DNA of 64,000 bases from Aquitalea palustris (lineage in GTDB: Bacteria; Pseudomonadota; Gammaproteobacteria; Burkholderiales; Chromobacteriaceae). Below are positions 1 through 7,738 of the stretch, one piece after another (the first letter of the stretch is position 1; every line of letters begins with the position of its first letter). Location of the stretch: assembly GCF_003693445.1 (NCBI RefSeq), contig NZ_RFAR01000026.1, positions 43,920 to 107,919 on the forward strand, given 5' to 3'. A program made the position numbers and the translations under genes. The notes beneath the pieces were generated by a model. The model saw nothing but the letters and a program-made list of their open reading frames with translations, ran no database searches and was not told the DNA's origin.

Positions 1-992
1 CACTGTTCTCTGCCGCCTCCGGGCTGGTCGGTGGTTTTGTCAGCCTGTTGTTGTTCCGGGCGCTGATGGGCGTGGCTGAGGGGCCAGTGTTGCCGATTGC
101 CCAGTCCATGCTGGCCGAAGCGTCCACCCCGGCGCGGCGCGGTTTCAATATGGGCATCGTCAATGGTTCGGCCCCCGGCTTGCTGGGCGCGGTGATCGGC
201 CCGCCGCTGCTGATCGCCCTGGCCACGGCCTATGGCTGGCGCACGGCGTTTTACCTGTCCTGCATCCCCGGCCTGCTGATTGCCTGGCTGATCTGGCGGC
301 ATGTCCGCGAGCGGGCACCGCATGTATCGTCCGCCACCTTGTCAGTACGGCATGGCCTGCCGGCGCGCGGCATGCTGCAGCTCCTGCGCCATCGCAATAT
401 CCTGCTGTGCGTGCTGATTGCCTGCAGCTATATCACCTGGTTCATCATCCTGATCTCCTTTACCCCCACTTTTCTGGTGCAGGTAAAGGGGCTGACACCG
501 GCCCGCATGGGCGCGGTGATGAGCAGCCTGGGCCTGGCCTGGGTGGTGTGGGGGGCGCTGGTGCCGGCCATTTCCGACCATATCGGCCGCAAACCGGCCA
601 TGGTGGTGTTTTCGCTGATTGCCGCCTGCTGCCCGCTGGTGCTGTTACAGGTAAACGACTTCAGCACCCTGCTGCTGCTGGTGTTTCTCAGTTATACCGG
701 CCTGGGCTGTTTCACCCTGTTCATGGCCACCATTCCGGCCGAAACGGTATCACCCACGGTCATCGCCACCGCACTGGGCATGATCATGGGTGTGGGCGAA
801 CTGGTGGGGGGCTTTGTTGCGCCCACTGCTGCCGGCATGGCTGCCGACCGCTACGGCCTGCCCGTGGTGATGTGGATTGCCATGGCCGCAGCCCTGTTGC
901 CGGCCTTGCTGTCGCTGGGCCTGCGCGAAACCGCGCCGCGCCGCGTGGCGTCTGCAGCCACCCTGTGTCACGGCGATACCGCAACCCGCTAA
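1..992 (+). CDS. MFS transporter, 5' end outside the window
   Basis: C-terminal part of a major facilitator superfamily carrier; the reading frame is open to the left edge, so the true start is missing. The visible part has about eight hydrophobic segments. Residues such as 'FRALMGVAEGP' match the substrate-loop region of anion:cation or aromatic-acid symporters, and 'ISDHIGRKP' is the MFS loop motif repeated in the second half. It probably sits in the inner membrane and imports an organic acid. An outer-membrane protein of the phenol-degradation type follows 68 bp downstream on the same strand, which suggests one uptake unit for an aromatic or alcohol substrate. The family is clear; the substrate is inference. 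Confidence 0.85.
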   Translation, partial: LFSAASGLVGGFVSLLLFRALMGVAEGPVLPIAQSMLAEASTPARRGFNMGIVNGSAPGLLGAVIGPPLLIALATAYGWRTAFYLSCIPGLLIAWLIWRHVRERAPHVSSATLSVRHGLPARGMLQLLRHRNILLCVLIACSYITWFIILISFTPTFLVQVKGLTPARMGAVMSSLGLAWVVWGALVPAISDHIGRKPAMVVFSLIAACCPLVLLQVNDFSTLLLLVFLSYTGLGCFTLFMATIPAETVSPTVIATALGMIMGVGELVGGFVAPTAAGMAADRYGLPVVMWIAMAAALLPALLSLGLRETAPRRVASAATLCHGDTATR

Positions 993-1060
993 ACCCCGCT
1001 TTGCCTTCCCATTTCGCCGGGCAGGGCAGGCCCCTGCCGTGGCCATCGAGGTCCATCATC

Positions 1061-1963
1061 ATGCGAATCAAACAATCCATGCCCTTGCTGGCAGCTAGCC
1101 TGCTGGCTGGCGTAATGCTGTCCTCTGCTGCACAGGCCACTCAGTCTGGCGCCGATACCATCGGTGTCGGAGCCGAGGGCTTTCTGGCCGGAGCCTTGCC
1201 GCCCGCCGGCTGGTACGGCGTGTTCTACTACAACCACTATCACGCCAGCCAGTTCAATAATGGCGCGGGTGAGTCTTCGGTGCCGGGCTTCGGCCTGACT
1301 GCCGATGTGGTGATTCCCCGGCTGTTGTATATGTCGGATAGCCAGCTATGGGGTGGGCGCTTGGGCGGCTTTGTACTCACCGCCCTGCCCACGCTCAGCC
1401 TGGATGCCGGTGGGCAACATGCCAGCCGCAGCGGGCTGGGTGACAGTGTGGTGGGGCCGCTGCTGGCCTGGGGGGATGAGGGGCCATTGCACAGCGTGCT
1501 GGCACTGGATATCTCGCTGCCCACCGGCAGCTACGACCAGCACAGCATGCTCAACCTGGGTAATAACTATTACTCGCTGCGCCCGGTGCTGGCCTTGTCC
1601 TGGCTGCCGGCCAGCGGCTGGGAGGCTTCGGCCAAGATCACCTACACCTTCAACAGCAAAAACCGCGCAACCGATTATCAGTCAGGCCAGCTGTTTCACT
1701 TCGACTATGCGCTGAGCTATGCCATCAGACCGGACTGGCGGCTGGGGGTGAATGGTTATTTCGTCAAGCAGACCACCGACGATACCCAGCATGGCCAGGC
1801 GGTGAATGGCGATGGTTTCCGTGGCCAGGCTTTTGCTATCGGCCCGGCCGCGCGGGTGCAATTGGGCAAGGCCGGGCTGGAAGTGCGGCTGCTGAAGGAG
1901 TTTGCCGTGCGTAACCGGCCCGAGGGCAGTTCGCTGTGGGCCAAGCTGGTGCTGCCCTTCTGA
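1061..1963 (+). CDS. SphA/phenol-MetA-type outer membrane protein
   Basis: 300-residue exported protein. An N-terminal signal peptide ends near 'SSAAQA' (about residue 24). The rest alternates polar and aromatic residues as in a beta-barrel, with a C-terminal phenylalanine typical of outer-membrane proteins. The pattern 'DISLPTGSYD' near the middle is typical of the phenol_MetA_deg family, found next to genes for aromatic compound catabolism and thought to help hydrophobic substrates through the outer membrane. The start at 1061 is chosen because it gives the signal peptide; a GAGG-like ribosome site lies just upstream. It follows the MFS carrier and probably shares its transcript. Family call is good; transport role is inferred. 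Confidence 0.75.
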   Translation: MRIKQSMPLLAASLLAGVMLSSAAQATQSGADTIGVGAEGFLAGALPPAGWYGVFYYNHYHASQFNNGAGESSVPGFGLTADVVIPRLLYMSDSQLWGGRLGGFVLTALPTLSLDAGGQHASRSGLGDSVVGPLLAWGDEGPLHSVLALDISLPTGSYDQHSMLNLGNNYYSLRPVLALSWLPASGWEASAKITYTFNSKNRATDYQSGQLFHFDYALSYAIRPDWRLGVNGYFVKQTTDDTQHGQAVNGDGFRGQAFAIGPAARVQLGKAGLEVRLLKEFAVRNRPEGSSLWAKLVLPF

Positions 1964-1985
1964 TTGTTTCCGCTTAACCAGCACA

Positions 1986-2014
1986 AGCCCGTTGCCTTGC
2001 GGCAGCGGGCTTTT
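1986..2014. terminator. Rho-independent terminator between convergent genes
   Basis: An 11-bp stem (AGCCCGTTGCC pairing with GGCAGCGGGCT, one G-U) with a 4-nt loop, followed by TTTT on the plus strand. It lies between the SphA-like gene and the convergent GMC oxidoreductase and can serve the rightward transcript. Confidence 0.75.
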
Positions 2015-2031
2015 CGCTTGGGGGCCGGGGA

Positions 2032-3615
2032 TCAGGCTTGCAGGATGAAATCGGCGCAGCGCTCGGCAATCATGATGACCGGCGCATTGGTATTGCCGGA
2101 AATGATGCTGGGCATGATGGAGGCATCGCAGATGCGCAGCCCTTCCACGCCATTGACCTGCAGCCGCGGGTTGACCACGGCAGCGGCATCGCTGCCCATG
2201 CGGCAAGTGCCTACCGGGTGGTAGACCGTCTTGGCATGGCTGCGGATGTGTTCGATCAGCAGTGCATCGCTGGCCTGTGTGGCGGGGGAGGGCAACAGCT
2301 CCTCGCTGATGACTTGCTGTAGCGAAGCTGCCCGCAGAATGCGCCGTGCCAGCTTGACCCCGCGCAGCAGGCCGGCCACATCATCTTCATGGCTGAGTGC
2401 GCCGCTGACAAAGCGCAGCGGGGCACGGACATCTGCACTGGCCAGGCTGACCGAGCCGCGTGATTTCGGCCGTAGCAGGCAGGGGTTGATCGAGATGCCG
2501 TGGCCGGGCAGTGGCTCACGTTCCACATCGCCTACCAGCACCGGCAGCACGTGAAACTGGATATCCGGCCGGCTGCCGCCGTCGGTGCAGGCAAAGCCGC
2601 CGCTTTCCACCACATTGGAAGTCAGCAGCCCGCTGCGCAGCAGTTGCCACTGCAAGCCGTTGCGCAAGGCCTTGAAGCCGCGTTCCTGCCCCAGCAGGCT
2701 GATCGGCTCGCGGCAGCGGCCATACACCGATACCTCCAGATGATCCTGATAGTTCTGGCCGACCTCCGGCGCATCATGCAGCACTTCAATGCCCTGTTCG
2801 CGTAGCTGGGCGGCCGGGCCAACACCGGACAGCAGCAGGATCTTGGGCGTGGACAGCGCACCGGCGCACAGAATGACTTCGGCCCCGGCCAGGGCCTGGT
2901 GGTGCTGGCCATCGGCCGTACGCCAGGCTACGCCAACGGCGCGGGGGCCCTGCCACAGCAGCTTTTCTACATAGCAGCCGGTACGCACCTGCAAATTGTC
3001 GCGCTGTCTTACCGCTGCCAGATAGGTGGCAGCGGTGCTGCCGCGCTGGCCATTGAAGGTGGTGGTATGAAAAAAGCCACTGCCTTGCTGCACGGGGCCG
3101 TTGAAATCATCGTTATAAGGCAGGCCGCACTCTTGCGCCGCTTTGACGAAAGCCAGGCTCAGCGGGTGGCGATAGCGGGTATCGCTGACCCGTAGCGGCC
3201 CCTCGGTGCCGTGGTAGGGGCCGGACAAGCGCATATGGTTTTCGGCTTTCTTGAACGCGGGCAACACCTGTTCCCATTCCCAGCCCGTGCAGCCCTGGGC
3301 CGCCCAGTCGTCGTAGTCGGCGGCGGTGCCACGGATATACACCATGGCGTTGATCGAGCTGCCGCCGCCCAAAGTGCGGCCTTGCGGTACATGCATGCGG
3401 CGGCCGGCGGCACTGGCCTGTGGTTCGCTGTGGTAGATGACGCTGCGCTCGCTGCCGATGACCTTGATGAAGGTGGCCGGCATGTGGATGAAGGGGCTGT
3501 TGTCGGGCGGGCCATCCTCCAGCAGCAGCACCCGCTTGCCGGCCTCCACCAGCCGGCAGGTGATGGTGCAGCCCGCCGAGCCGCCACCCACCACGATATA
3601 GTCATAATGTTGCAT
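2032..3615 (-). CDS. GMC family flavin oxidoreductase (choline/alcohol dehydrogenase-like)
   Basis: 527 residues, the usual length for bacterial GMC enzymes. The N-terminal FAD site is 'VVGGGSAG' (residues 8-15). GMC signature 1 is 'PQGRTLGGGSS' (77-87), signature 2 is 'GALSTPKILLLSG' (about 250), and the catalytic-histidine region is 'VYHPVGTCRMGS' near the C terminus. The family oxidises alcohols or choline to aldehydes with FAD; substrates vary widely, so BetA is not claimed. No betaine-aldehyde dehydrogenase or BetI lies nearby. With the convergent MFS carrier and outer-membrane protein it may form a small catabolic island for a hydrophobic alcohol. The start ATG has an AAGGAGAA-type ribosome site just upstream. 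Confidence 0.85.
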   Translation of the reverse strand: MQHYDYIVVGGGSAGCTITCRLVEAGKRVLLLEDGPPDNSPFIHMPATFIKVIGSERSVIYHSEPQASAAGRRMHVPQGRTLGGGSSINAMVYIRGTAADYDDWAAQGCTGWEWEQVLPAFKKAENHMRLSGPYHGTEGPLRVSDTRYRHPLSLAFVKAAQECGLPYNDDFNGPVQQGSGFFHTTTFNGQRGSTAATYLAAVRQRDNLQVRTGCYVEKLLWQGPRAVGVAWRTADGQHHQALAGAEVILCAGALSTPKILLLSGVGPAAQLREQGIEVLHDAPEVGQNYQDHLEVSVYGRCREPISLLGQERGFKALRNGLQWQLLRSGLLTSNVVESGGFACTDGGSRPDIQFHVLPVLVGDVEREPLPGHGISINPCLLRPKSRGSVSLASADVRAPLRFVSGALSHEDDVAGLLRGVKLARRILRAASLQQVISEELLPSPATQASDALLIEHIRSHAKTVYHPVGTCRMGSDAAAVVNPRLQVNGVEGLRICDASIMPSIISGNTNAPVIMIAERCADFILQA

Positions 3616-3692
3616 TGCCTTCTCCTTGTTCTCCTGCGCCCGTAGCGGGCGGGACTTCAGCTTACGGGCTGGGGGAAAGGCAAGTTGACTGT

Positions 3693-3719
3693 CAGGGCCA
3701 TGGCTTTTGACTGGCCCTG
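3693..3719. repeat. Inverted repeat upstream of divergent genes
   Basis: Perfect 8-bp arms CAGGGCCA and TGGCCCTG separated by 11 bp, in the 264-bp gap between the divergent GMC oxidoreductase and diguanylate cyclase genes. There is no T-run, so it is not a terminator. It could be an operator; no regulator gene is adjacent. The rest of the gap shows no convincing feature. Confidence 0.35.
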
Positions 3720-3879
3720 CCAGCGCTCAGCACAATGCAAGAGCGCGTGGCAAAATCATTAGCTGTATTAAGAACTGGCAACTATCTTTAAACAGAATGT
3801 CGGCATTGCCGAACGGTACGCCAGTGTGAAGGTGAGAGCACGCTGTCGGCCCATAACAAAGTATGCGGGAAGCCAGGGC

Positions 3880-4794
3880 ATGCCCTTACAAGAACAACAC
3901 TCCATGGCCAGCAAGTTGCAGGCGGCGCTGCATGAGTCGCCCGTGCTGTTGGCGCTGTTTGATCGCCATGACCGGTTGCGTTACGCCAATGCGGCGTTTT
4001 GTCAGGCTTATGATGTGGCGCCGGATGAAACGCTCAGTTGGTCCGAACTGATGCGGCGCAATTACCAGCGCTGCATCGGCGCGCTGATTTATACCCATGA
4101 TTTTGAAGCCTGGCTGGTGTCGGCCCGTTCACGTCGTGGCAAACAGCCTTATCGTGCCTTCGAGGCTGACCTGACCGATGGCCGCTGGATCTGGATGACC
4201 GAGGCGATGCAGCCGGATGGCAGCATGGTGTGTGTGGCCACCGATATGAGCGAACTGAAAGTGTCAGAGCGTGAGCTGCGCCAGGCGCGCGACATGGCAC
4301 AGCGTGCGGCGCAGACCGATCCGCTGACCAGCATCAGTAATCGTTCCTGCATCATGCAGCTGTTTGAGCAATTGCTGGGTCGGGCCGAGGCCACCGGCAT
4401 GCCGCTGGCGGTGGCGATCATCGATCTCGATCATTTCAAGCAGATCAACGACCGGCTGGGTCATCCGGCAGGGGACCGCGTCATCATCGACTTTGTGCAG
4501 CGCATCCAGCCGATGTTGCGGCCGCACGACGGTTTTGGCCGGCTGGGCGGCGAGGAATTTCTGCTGCTGTTGCCCGGCTACAGTTCGTCCGAGGCCGAGT
4601 TGTCCCTGCGTGCCATGCTGGCTGCGGTGGAGGCTTCGCGGCCGCTGGCCGAGCAGCCGGGCTTTGGCTATACCTGCTCGGCCGGGCTGGCCCTGTGGCG
4701 GCCCGGTGATGACCTGGCCCAGGTGTATGCGCGTGCGGATATCGCGCTGTATCAGGCCAAGGCAACCGGGCGCAATACCTTGTGCCGCCATTAG
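3880..4794 (+). CDS. PAS-GGDEF diguanylate cyclase
   Basis: 304-residue soluble protein with no signal peptide or membrane segment. A PAS-like sensor domain (about 18-125) is followed by a short coiled linker and a C-terminal GGDEF domain. The active-site motif is GGEEF, and the metal/substrate helix reads 'DLDHFKQINDRLGH'. An RxxD inhibitory site (RPHD) lies exactly five residues before GGEEF, so product inhibition by c-di-GMP is expected. No EAL domain is present. The start at 3880 is preferred over an upstream GTG at 3826 because of a GCGGGA ribosome site about 10 nt upstream. It makes c-di-GMP from two GTP in response to an unknown cytosolic signal. Confidence 0.85.
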   Translation: MPLQEQHSMASKLQAALHESPVLLALFDRHDRLRYANAAFCQAYDVAPDETLSWSELMRRNYQRCIGALIYTHDFEAWLVSARSRRGKQPYRAFEADLTDGRWIWMTEAMQPDGSMVCVATDMSELKVSERELRQARDMAQRAAQTDPLTSISNRSCIMQLFEQLLGRAEATGMPLAVAIIDLDHFKQINDRLGHPAGDRVIIDFVQRIQPMLRPHDGFGRLGGEEFLLLLPGYSSSEAELSLRAMLAAVEASRPLAEQPGFGYTCSAGLALWRPGDDLAQVYARADIALYQAKATGRNTLCRH

Positions 4795-4808
4795 GCGTCG
4801 CTAACAAC

Positions 4809-4906
4809 CTAGCTGGTGCGACGTGGTGCGGCCTGGCCGTACCCTTGCTGTCGGCGTCGGCGCGCCTTGCCCCAGGGCCGCTACACTATTTTGTTAGCCG
4901 CTCTAA
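4809..4906 (+). repeat. Dispersed intergenic repeat, copy A (about 98 bp)
   Basis: This stretch is a diverged copy of 57547-57642 (minus strand). The two align from CTAGCYGG at the left end, through the shared block GGCCGTACCCT and GC-rich GGCGCG core, to the right end ATTTTGTNAGCCGCTCT followed by TAA or AA. Copy A starts 14 bp after the stop of the PAS-GGDEF gene. It is unlike any transposon end or riboswitch I recognise. It holds no ORF of note. Confidence 0.6.
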
Positions 4907-4932
4907 GCGTGTTCACATCACTGCAAACAACA

Positions 4933-4966
4933 AAGAAAAAGCCGCAGGGCAATGCCTGCGGCTTTG
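4933..4966 (-). terminator. Terminator of the basic amino acid decarboxylase
   Basis: GCCGCAGG/CCTGCGGC stem with a 6-nt loop. On the minus strand it is followed by TTTTTCTTTG. It lies 20 bp beyond the stop codon of the decarboxylase gene. Confidence 0.8.
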
Positions 4967-4986
4967 ACATGGGGCTGTGACCGCGC

Positions 4987-7242
4987 TTATTTGACGCAGT
5001 CCACGCAGTAGACCTTGCGGCCTTCCACTTCGGTAGCCACCAGACCGTGCACGTCGGTTTCGAAGCCCGGCAGTTCGCGGTTGAAAGCCTGGGCAAAGCG
5101 CAGGTAGTCAACAATGGTCTTGTTGAAACGCTCGCCCGGAATCAGCAGCGGAATGCCCGGCGGATACGGGGTCAGCAGTACGGCGGTGACGCGGCCTTCC
5201 AGCTGGTCGACCGGCACGCGTTCGATCTCGCGGTGGGCCATCTTGGCGAAAGCATCGGACGGACGCATGGCCGGCTCCATCTCGGACAGATAGATCTCGG
5301 TGGTCAGGCGGGCGATGTCGTGCTTGGTGTACAGCGCATGGATGCGCTGGCACAGGTCCTGCAGACCCACGCGTTCGTACTGCGGGTAGCGGGCGACAAA
5401 GTCCGGCATGGCGCGCCACAGCGGCTGGTTCTTGTCGAAATCGTCCTTGAACTGCTGCAGCAACGAAATCAGCGTGTTCCAGCGGCCCTTGGTGATGCCG
5501 ATGGTGAACATGATGAAGAAGCTGTAGAGGCCGGTTTTTTCCACCACCACACCGTGTTCGGTCAGGTATTTGGTGACGATGGCGGCCGGAATGCCCATCT
5601 CTTCGAAGCTGCCGTCCACATCCAGGCCCGGCGTCAGCACGGTGGCCTTGATCGGGTCCAGCAGGTTGAAGCCTTCTTCGATGCCGGCAAAACCATGCCA
5701 GTGCGCGCCGGGTTTCAGTTCCCAGTCCACCGGGTCGCAGATGCCGTCGTCGGACAGCTCGTCCGGGCCCCACACGCTGAACCACCAGTCGTTGCCGTAT
5801 TCCTCGTCCACCTTGCGCATGGCGCGACGGAAGTCCAGCGCTTCCACCAGCGATTCTTCCACCAGTGCCTGGCCGCCCGGCTGTTCCATCATGGCGGCAG
5901 CCACGTCGCAGCTGGCAATAATCGAGTATTGCGGGCTGGTGGAGGTGTGCATCAGATAAGCCTCGTTGAACCAGGCGGTATCCAGCTGACGGTTTTGCGG
6001 GTCCTGCACCAGGATCTGCGAAGCCTGGCTGATGCCGGCCAGCAGCTTGTGGGTGGACTGGGTGGAGAAGATCAGGCTGTCCTTGCAACGCGGACGGCCT
6101 TCGCCAATGGCGTGGAAATCGCCATAGAAGTCGTGGAAGCTGGCATGCGGCAGCCAGGCTTCGTCAAAGTGCAGGGTGTCCACTTCGCCATCCAGAATGC
6201 CCTTGATCTCTTCCACGTTGTACAGGATGCCATCGTAGGTGGATTGGGTGATGGTGAGGATGCGCGGCTTGAGCTTGGGGTTCTTTTCCAGCGCTTCGCG
6301 GGCAAAGGGGTTGGCCAGAATCTTTTTCTTGATGTTTTCCAGCTGGAATTCCGATTTCGGAATCGGGCCGATGATGCCGTAGTGGTTGCGCGTGGGCATC
6401 AGGAATACCGGAATGGCACCGGTCATCATGATGGCGTGCAGATTGGACTTGTGGCAGTTGCGGTCCACCAGCACGATGTCGCCGGCAGCCACGCAGCTGT
6501 GCCAGACGATCTTGTTGGAGGTCGAGGTGCCGTTGGTGACAAAGAACAGGTGGTCGGCATTGAAGATGCGTGCGGCATTGCGTTCCGAGGCGGCAATCGG
6601 GCCGGTGTGGTCCAAGAGCTGGCCCAGTTCGTCCACCGCATTGCACACGTCGGCGCGCAGCATGTTTTCGCCAAAGAACTGGTGGAACATCTGGCCCACC
6701 GGGCTCTTCAGGAAGGCCACGCCACCGGAGTGACCCGGGCAGTGCCAGGAATAGGAGCCATCGTGGGCGTAGTCCACCAGCGCGCGGAAAAACGGCGGGG
6801 CCAGGCTGTCCAGATAGCTCTTGGATTCGCGGATGATGTGGCGCGCCACGAATTCCGGCGTGTCCTCGTGCATGTGGATGAAACCATGCAGCTCGCGCAG
6901 GATGTCGTTGGGAATATGGCGCGCGGTGCGGGTTTCGCCATACAGGTACACCGGGATGTCCGGGTTGCGGCGGCGGATTTCCGCCACGAAGCTGTACAGC
7001 TGTCCCAGGGCGTTTTCCGAGGCGTCGTCGGTCTGGAATTCTTCGTCGTCGATGGACAGGATGAAACCGGCTGCCCGGCTTTGCTGTTGGGCAAAGGAGG
7101 TGAGGTCACCATAGCTGGTGTAACCGATCACGCTCATGCCCTCGGCCTCCATGGCTGCTGCCAGTTCGCGGATGCCGGAGCCGCTGGTGTTTTCCGAGCG
7201 GAAGTCCTCGTCGATGATGACGATGGGAAAATGAAAACGCAT
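4987..7242 (-). CDS. Orn/Lys/Arg decarboxylase, PLP-dependent, large AdiA/Ldc type
   Basis: 751 residues, the length of biodegradative arginine decarboxylase (AdiA, about 755) rather than the shorter LdcC. Domains in order: N-terminal wing domain (1-130, response-regulator-like), the PLP fold with 'SWHCPGHSGG' (165-174), 'HFDEAW' (358-363) and the PLP lysine K399 in 'STHK', then a C-terminal domain. It converts a basic amino acid to its polyamine precursor (agmatine, cadaverine or putrescine) and consumes a proton. The substrate cannot be decided by eye. The start at 7242 has AAGGA 8 nt upstream; the frame also stays open to 7293 without a better start. The long structured leader upstream suggests post-initiation control. 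It is monocistronic and has its own terminator. Confidence 0.88.
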   Translation of the reverse strand: MRFHFPIVIIDEDFRSENTSGSGIRELAAAMEAEGMSVIGYTSYGDLTSFAQQQSRAAGFILSIDDEEFQTDDASENALGQLYSFVAEIRRRNPDIPVYLYGETRTARHIPNDILRELHGFIHMHEDTPEFVARHIIRESKSYLDSLAPPFFRALVDYAHDGSYSWHCPGHSGGVAFLKSPVGQMFHQFFGENMLRADVCNAVDELGQLLDHTGPIAASERNAARIFNADHLFFVTNGTSTSNKIVWHSCVAAGDIVLVDRNCHKSNLHAIMMTGAIPVFLMPTRNHYGIIGPIPKSEFQLENIKKKILANPFAREALEKNPKLKPRILTITQSTYDGILYNVEEIKGILDGEVDTLHFDEAWLPHASFHDFYGDFHAIGEGRPRCKDSLIFSTQSTHKLLAGISQASQILVQDPQNRQLDTAWFNEAYLMHTSTSPQYSIIASCDVAAAMMEQPGGQALVEESLVEALDFRRAMRKVDEEYGNDWWFSVWGPDELSDDGICDPVDWELKPGAHWHGFAGIEEGFNLLDPIKATVLTPGLDVDGSFEEMGIPAAIVTKYLTEHGVVVEKTGLYSFFIMFTIGITKGRWNTLISLLQQFKDDFDKNQPLWRAMPDFVARYPQYERVGLQDLCQRIHALYTKHDIARLTTEIYLSEMEPAMRPSDAFAKMAHREIERVPVDQLEGRVTAVLLTPYPPGIPLLIPGERFNKTIVDYLRFAQAFNRELPGFETDVHGLVATEVEGRKVYCVDCVK

Positions 7243-7612
7243 ACCTGAGTCCTTGTCGGTCAAAACTCGGACACCACAGCCGGGGATGGCCATTCAGGAA
7301 GGCAGCCCTTGCCATGGCAAAGGGCAATACCGTGCACCTGTAACGCCTGTCGGCCCGCAGCTTGCTGCAGTGTCACTCGGTGCGCGTTGGGGCGCAGTCG
7401 CTGGTCCCTGCCGGATGGCAGTGGGCGGGGCTGGCCTTGAGGCGCGTAATGGTACTAGGCGCGCACGAAAACCGGGGTGCATCCTGCTGGCTGACGTGGA
7501 GTGGCCGCAGATCCCCGGCTTTCTTAGGGAGCACGGTTTAGGTGCGTCCTTCACGTCGGCCGGCTTGGGGAACATCCCAAGAAAGCGCGCATTGTAGACC
7601 TTTTACCGTGCT
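7243..7612 (-). promoter_or_regulatory. Long structured 5' leader of the decarboxylase gene
   Basis: The 496-bp gap between the decarboxylase and the PLD gene holds strong pairing on the minus strand. Helix 1 is AGCACGGT (7605-7612) with its exact complement at 7530-7537, extended by AGGT/ACCT (7598-7601 with 7540-7543). Inside it is a small hairpin CTTGGG/CCCAAG (7564-7581). Helix 2 is an 11-bp pairing (one G-U) of 7513-7523 with 7467-7477, closing a 35-nt loop. Helix 1 buries the AAGG in front of a 13-codon ORF (7551-7592). This layout resembles a leader-peptide or metabolite-sensing leader. It matches no riboswitch class I can name. The stretch from 7243 to 7466 shows nothing else convincing. 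Confidence 0.5.
7551..7592 (-). CDS. Possible leader peptide (13 aa)
   Basis: ATG at 7592 with AAAAGG six nt upstream, encoding MRAFLGCSPSRPT and stopping at TGA (7551-7553). It lies in the leader of the decarboxylase gene. Its ribosome site is paired inside the leader's outer helix, and the helix partner begins 7 nt after its stop codon, so translation would open the helix. Two arginines and a Pro-Thr-stop end are notable in front of a basic amino acid decarboxylase. Nothing proves translation; chance is possible at this length. Confidence 0.35.
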   Translation of the reverse strand: MRAFLGCSPSRPT

Positions 7613-7669
7613 TGTGTTGCAAGGCAATATCAGTGAGTGAAAATATTCTGCAGGTTTGATCAAATATCC

Positions 7670-7702
7670 GGCTGAAAGCCTTGTCTGGCAAGGGTTTCAG
7701 CC
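7670..7702. repeat. Strong hairpin between PLD gene and decarboxylase leader
   Basis: 14-bp stem with a single mismatch (GGCTGAAAGCCTTG with CAAGGGTTTCAGCC) and a 5-nt loop, 37 bp past the stop of the PLD gene. It lacks a clear T-run on either strand. It may protect or weakly terminate the upstream transcript. Confidence 0.5.
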
Positions 7703-7738
7703 AGTCGCTACCGACTTAAAGGATTGTTTTAAGACAGA

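Noticed and set aside
5047..7248. A 733-codon open frame antisense to the decarboxylase
   Set aside because: Same shadow effect; composition is low-complexity (His, Gln, Val, Gly) with no domain.
7294..7575. A 94-codon ORF in the decarboxylase leader as a gene
   Set aside because: It has no ribosome site or recognisable domain, and it runs through the helix-forming leader. The 13-codon ORF with a good ribosome site is the better candidate.
7592..7603. TACAAT on the minus strand as the decarboxylase -10 box
   Set aside because: It overlaps the leader ORF start and would place transcription inside the outer helix. No -35 sits at 16-18 bp, so I did not call it a promoter.
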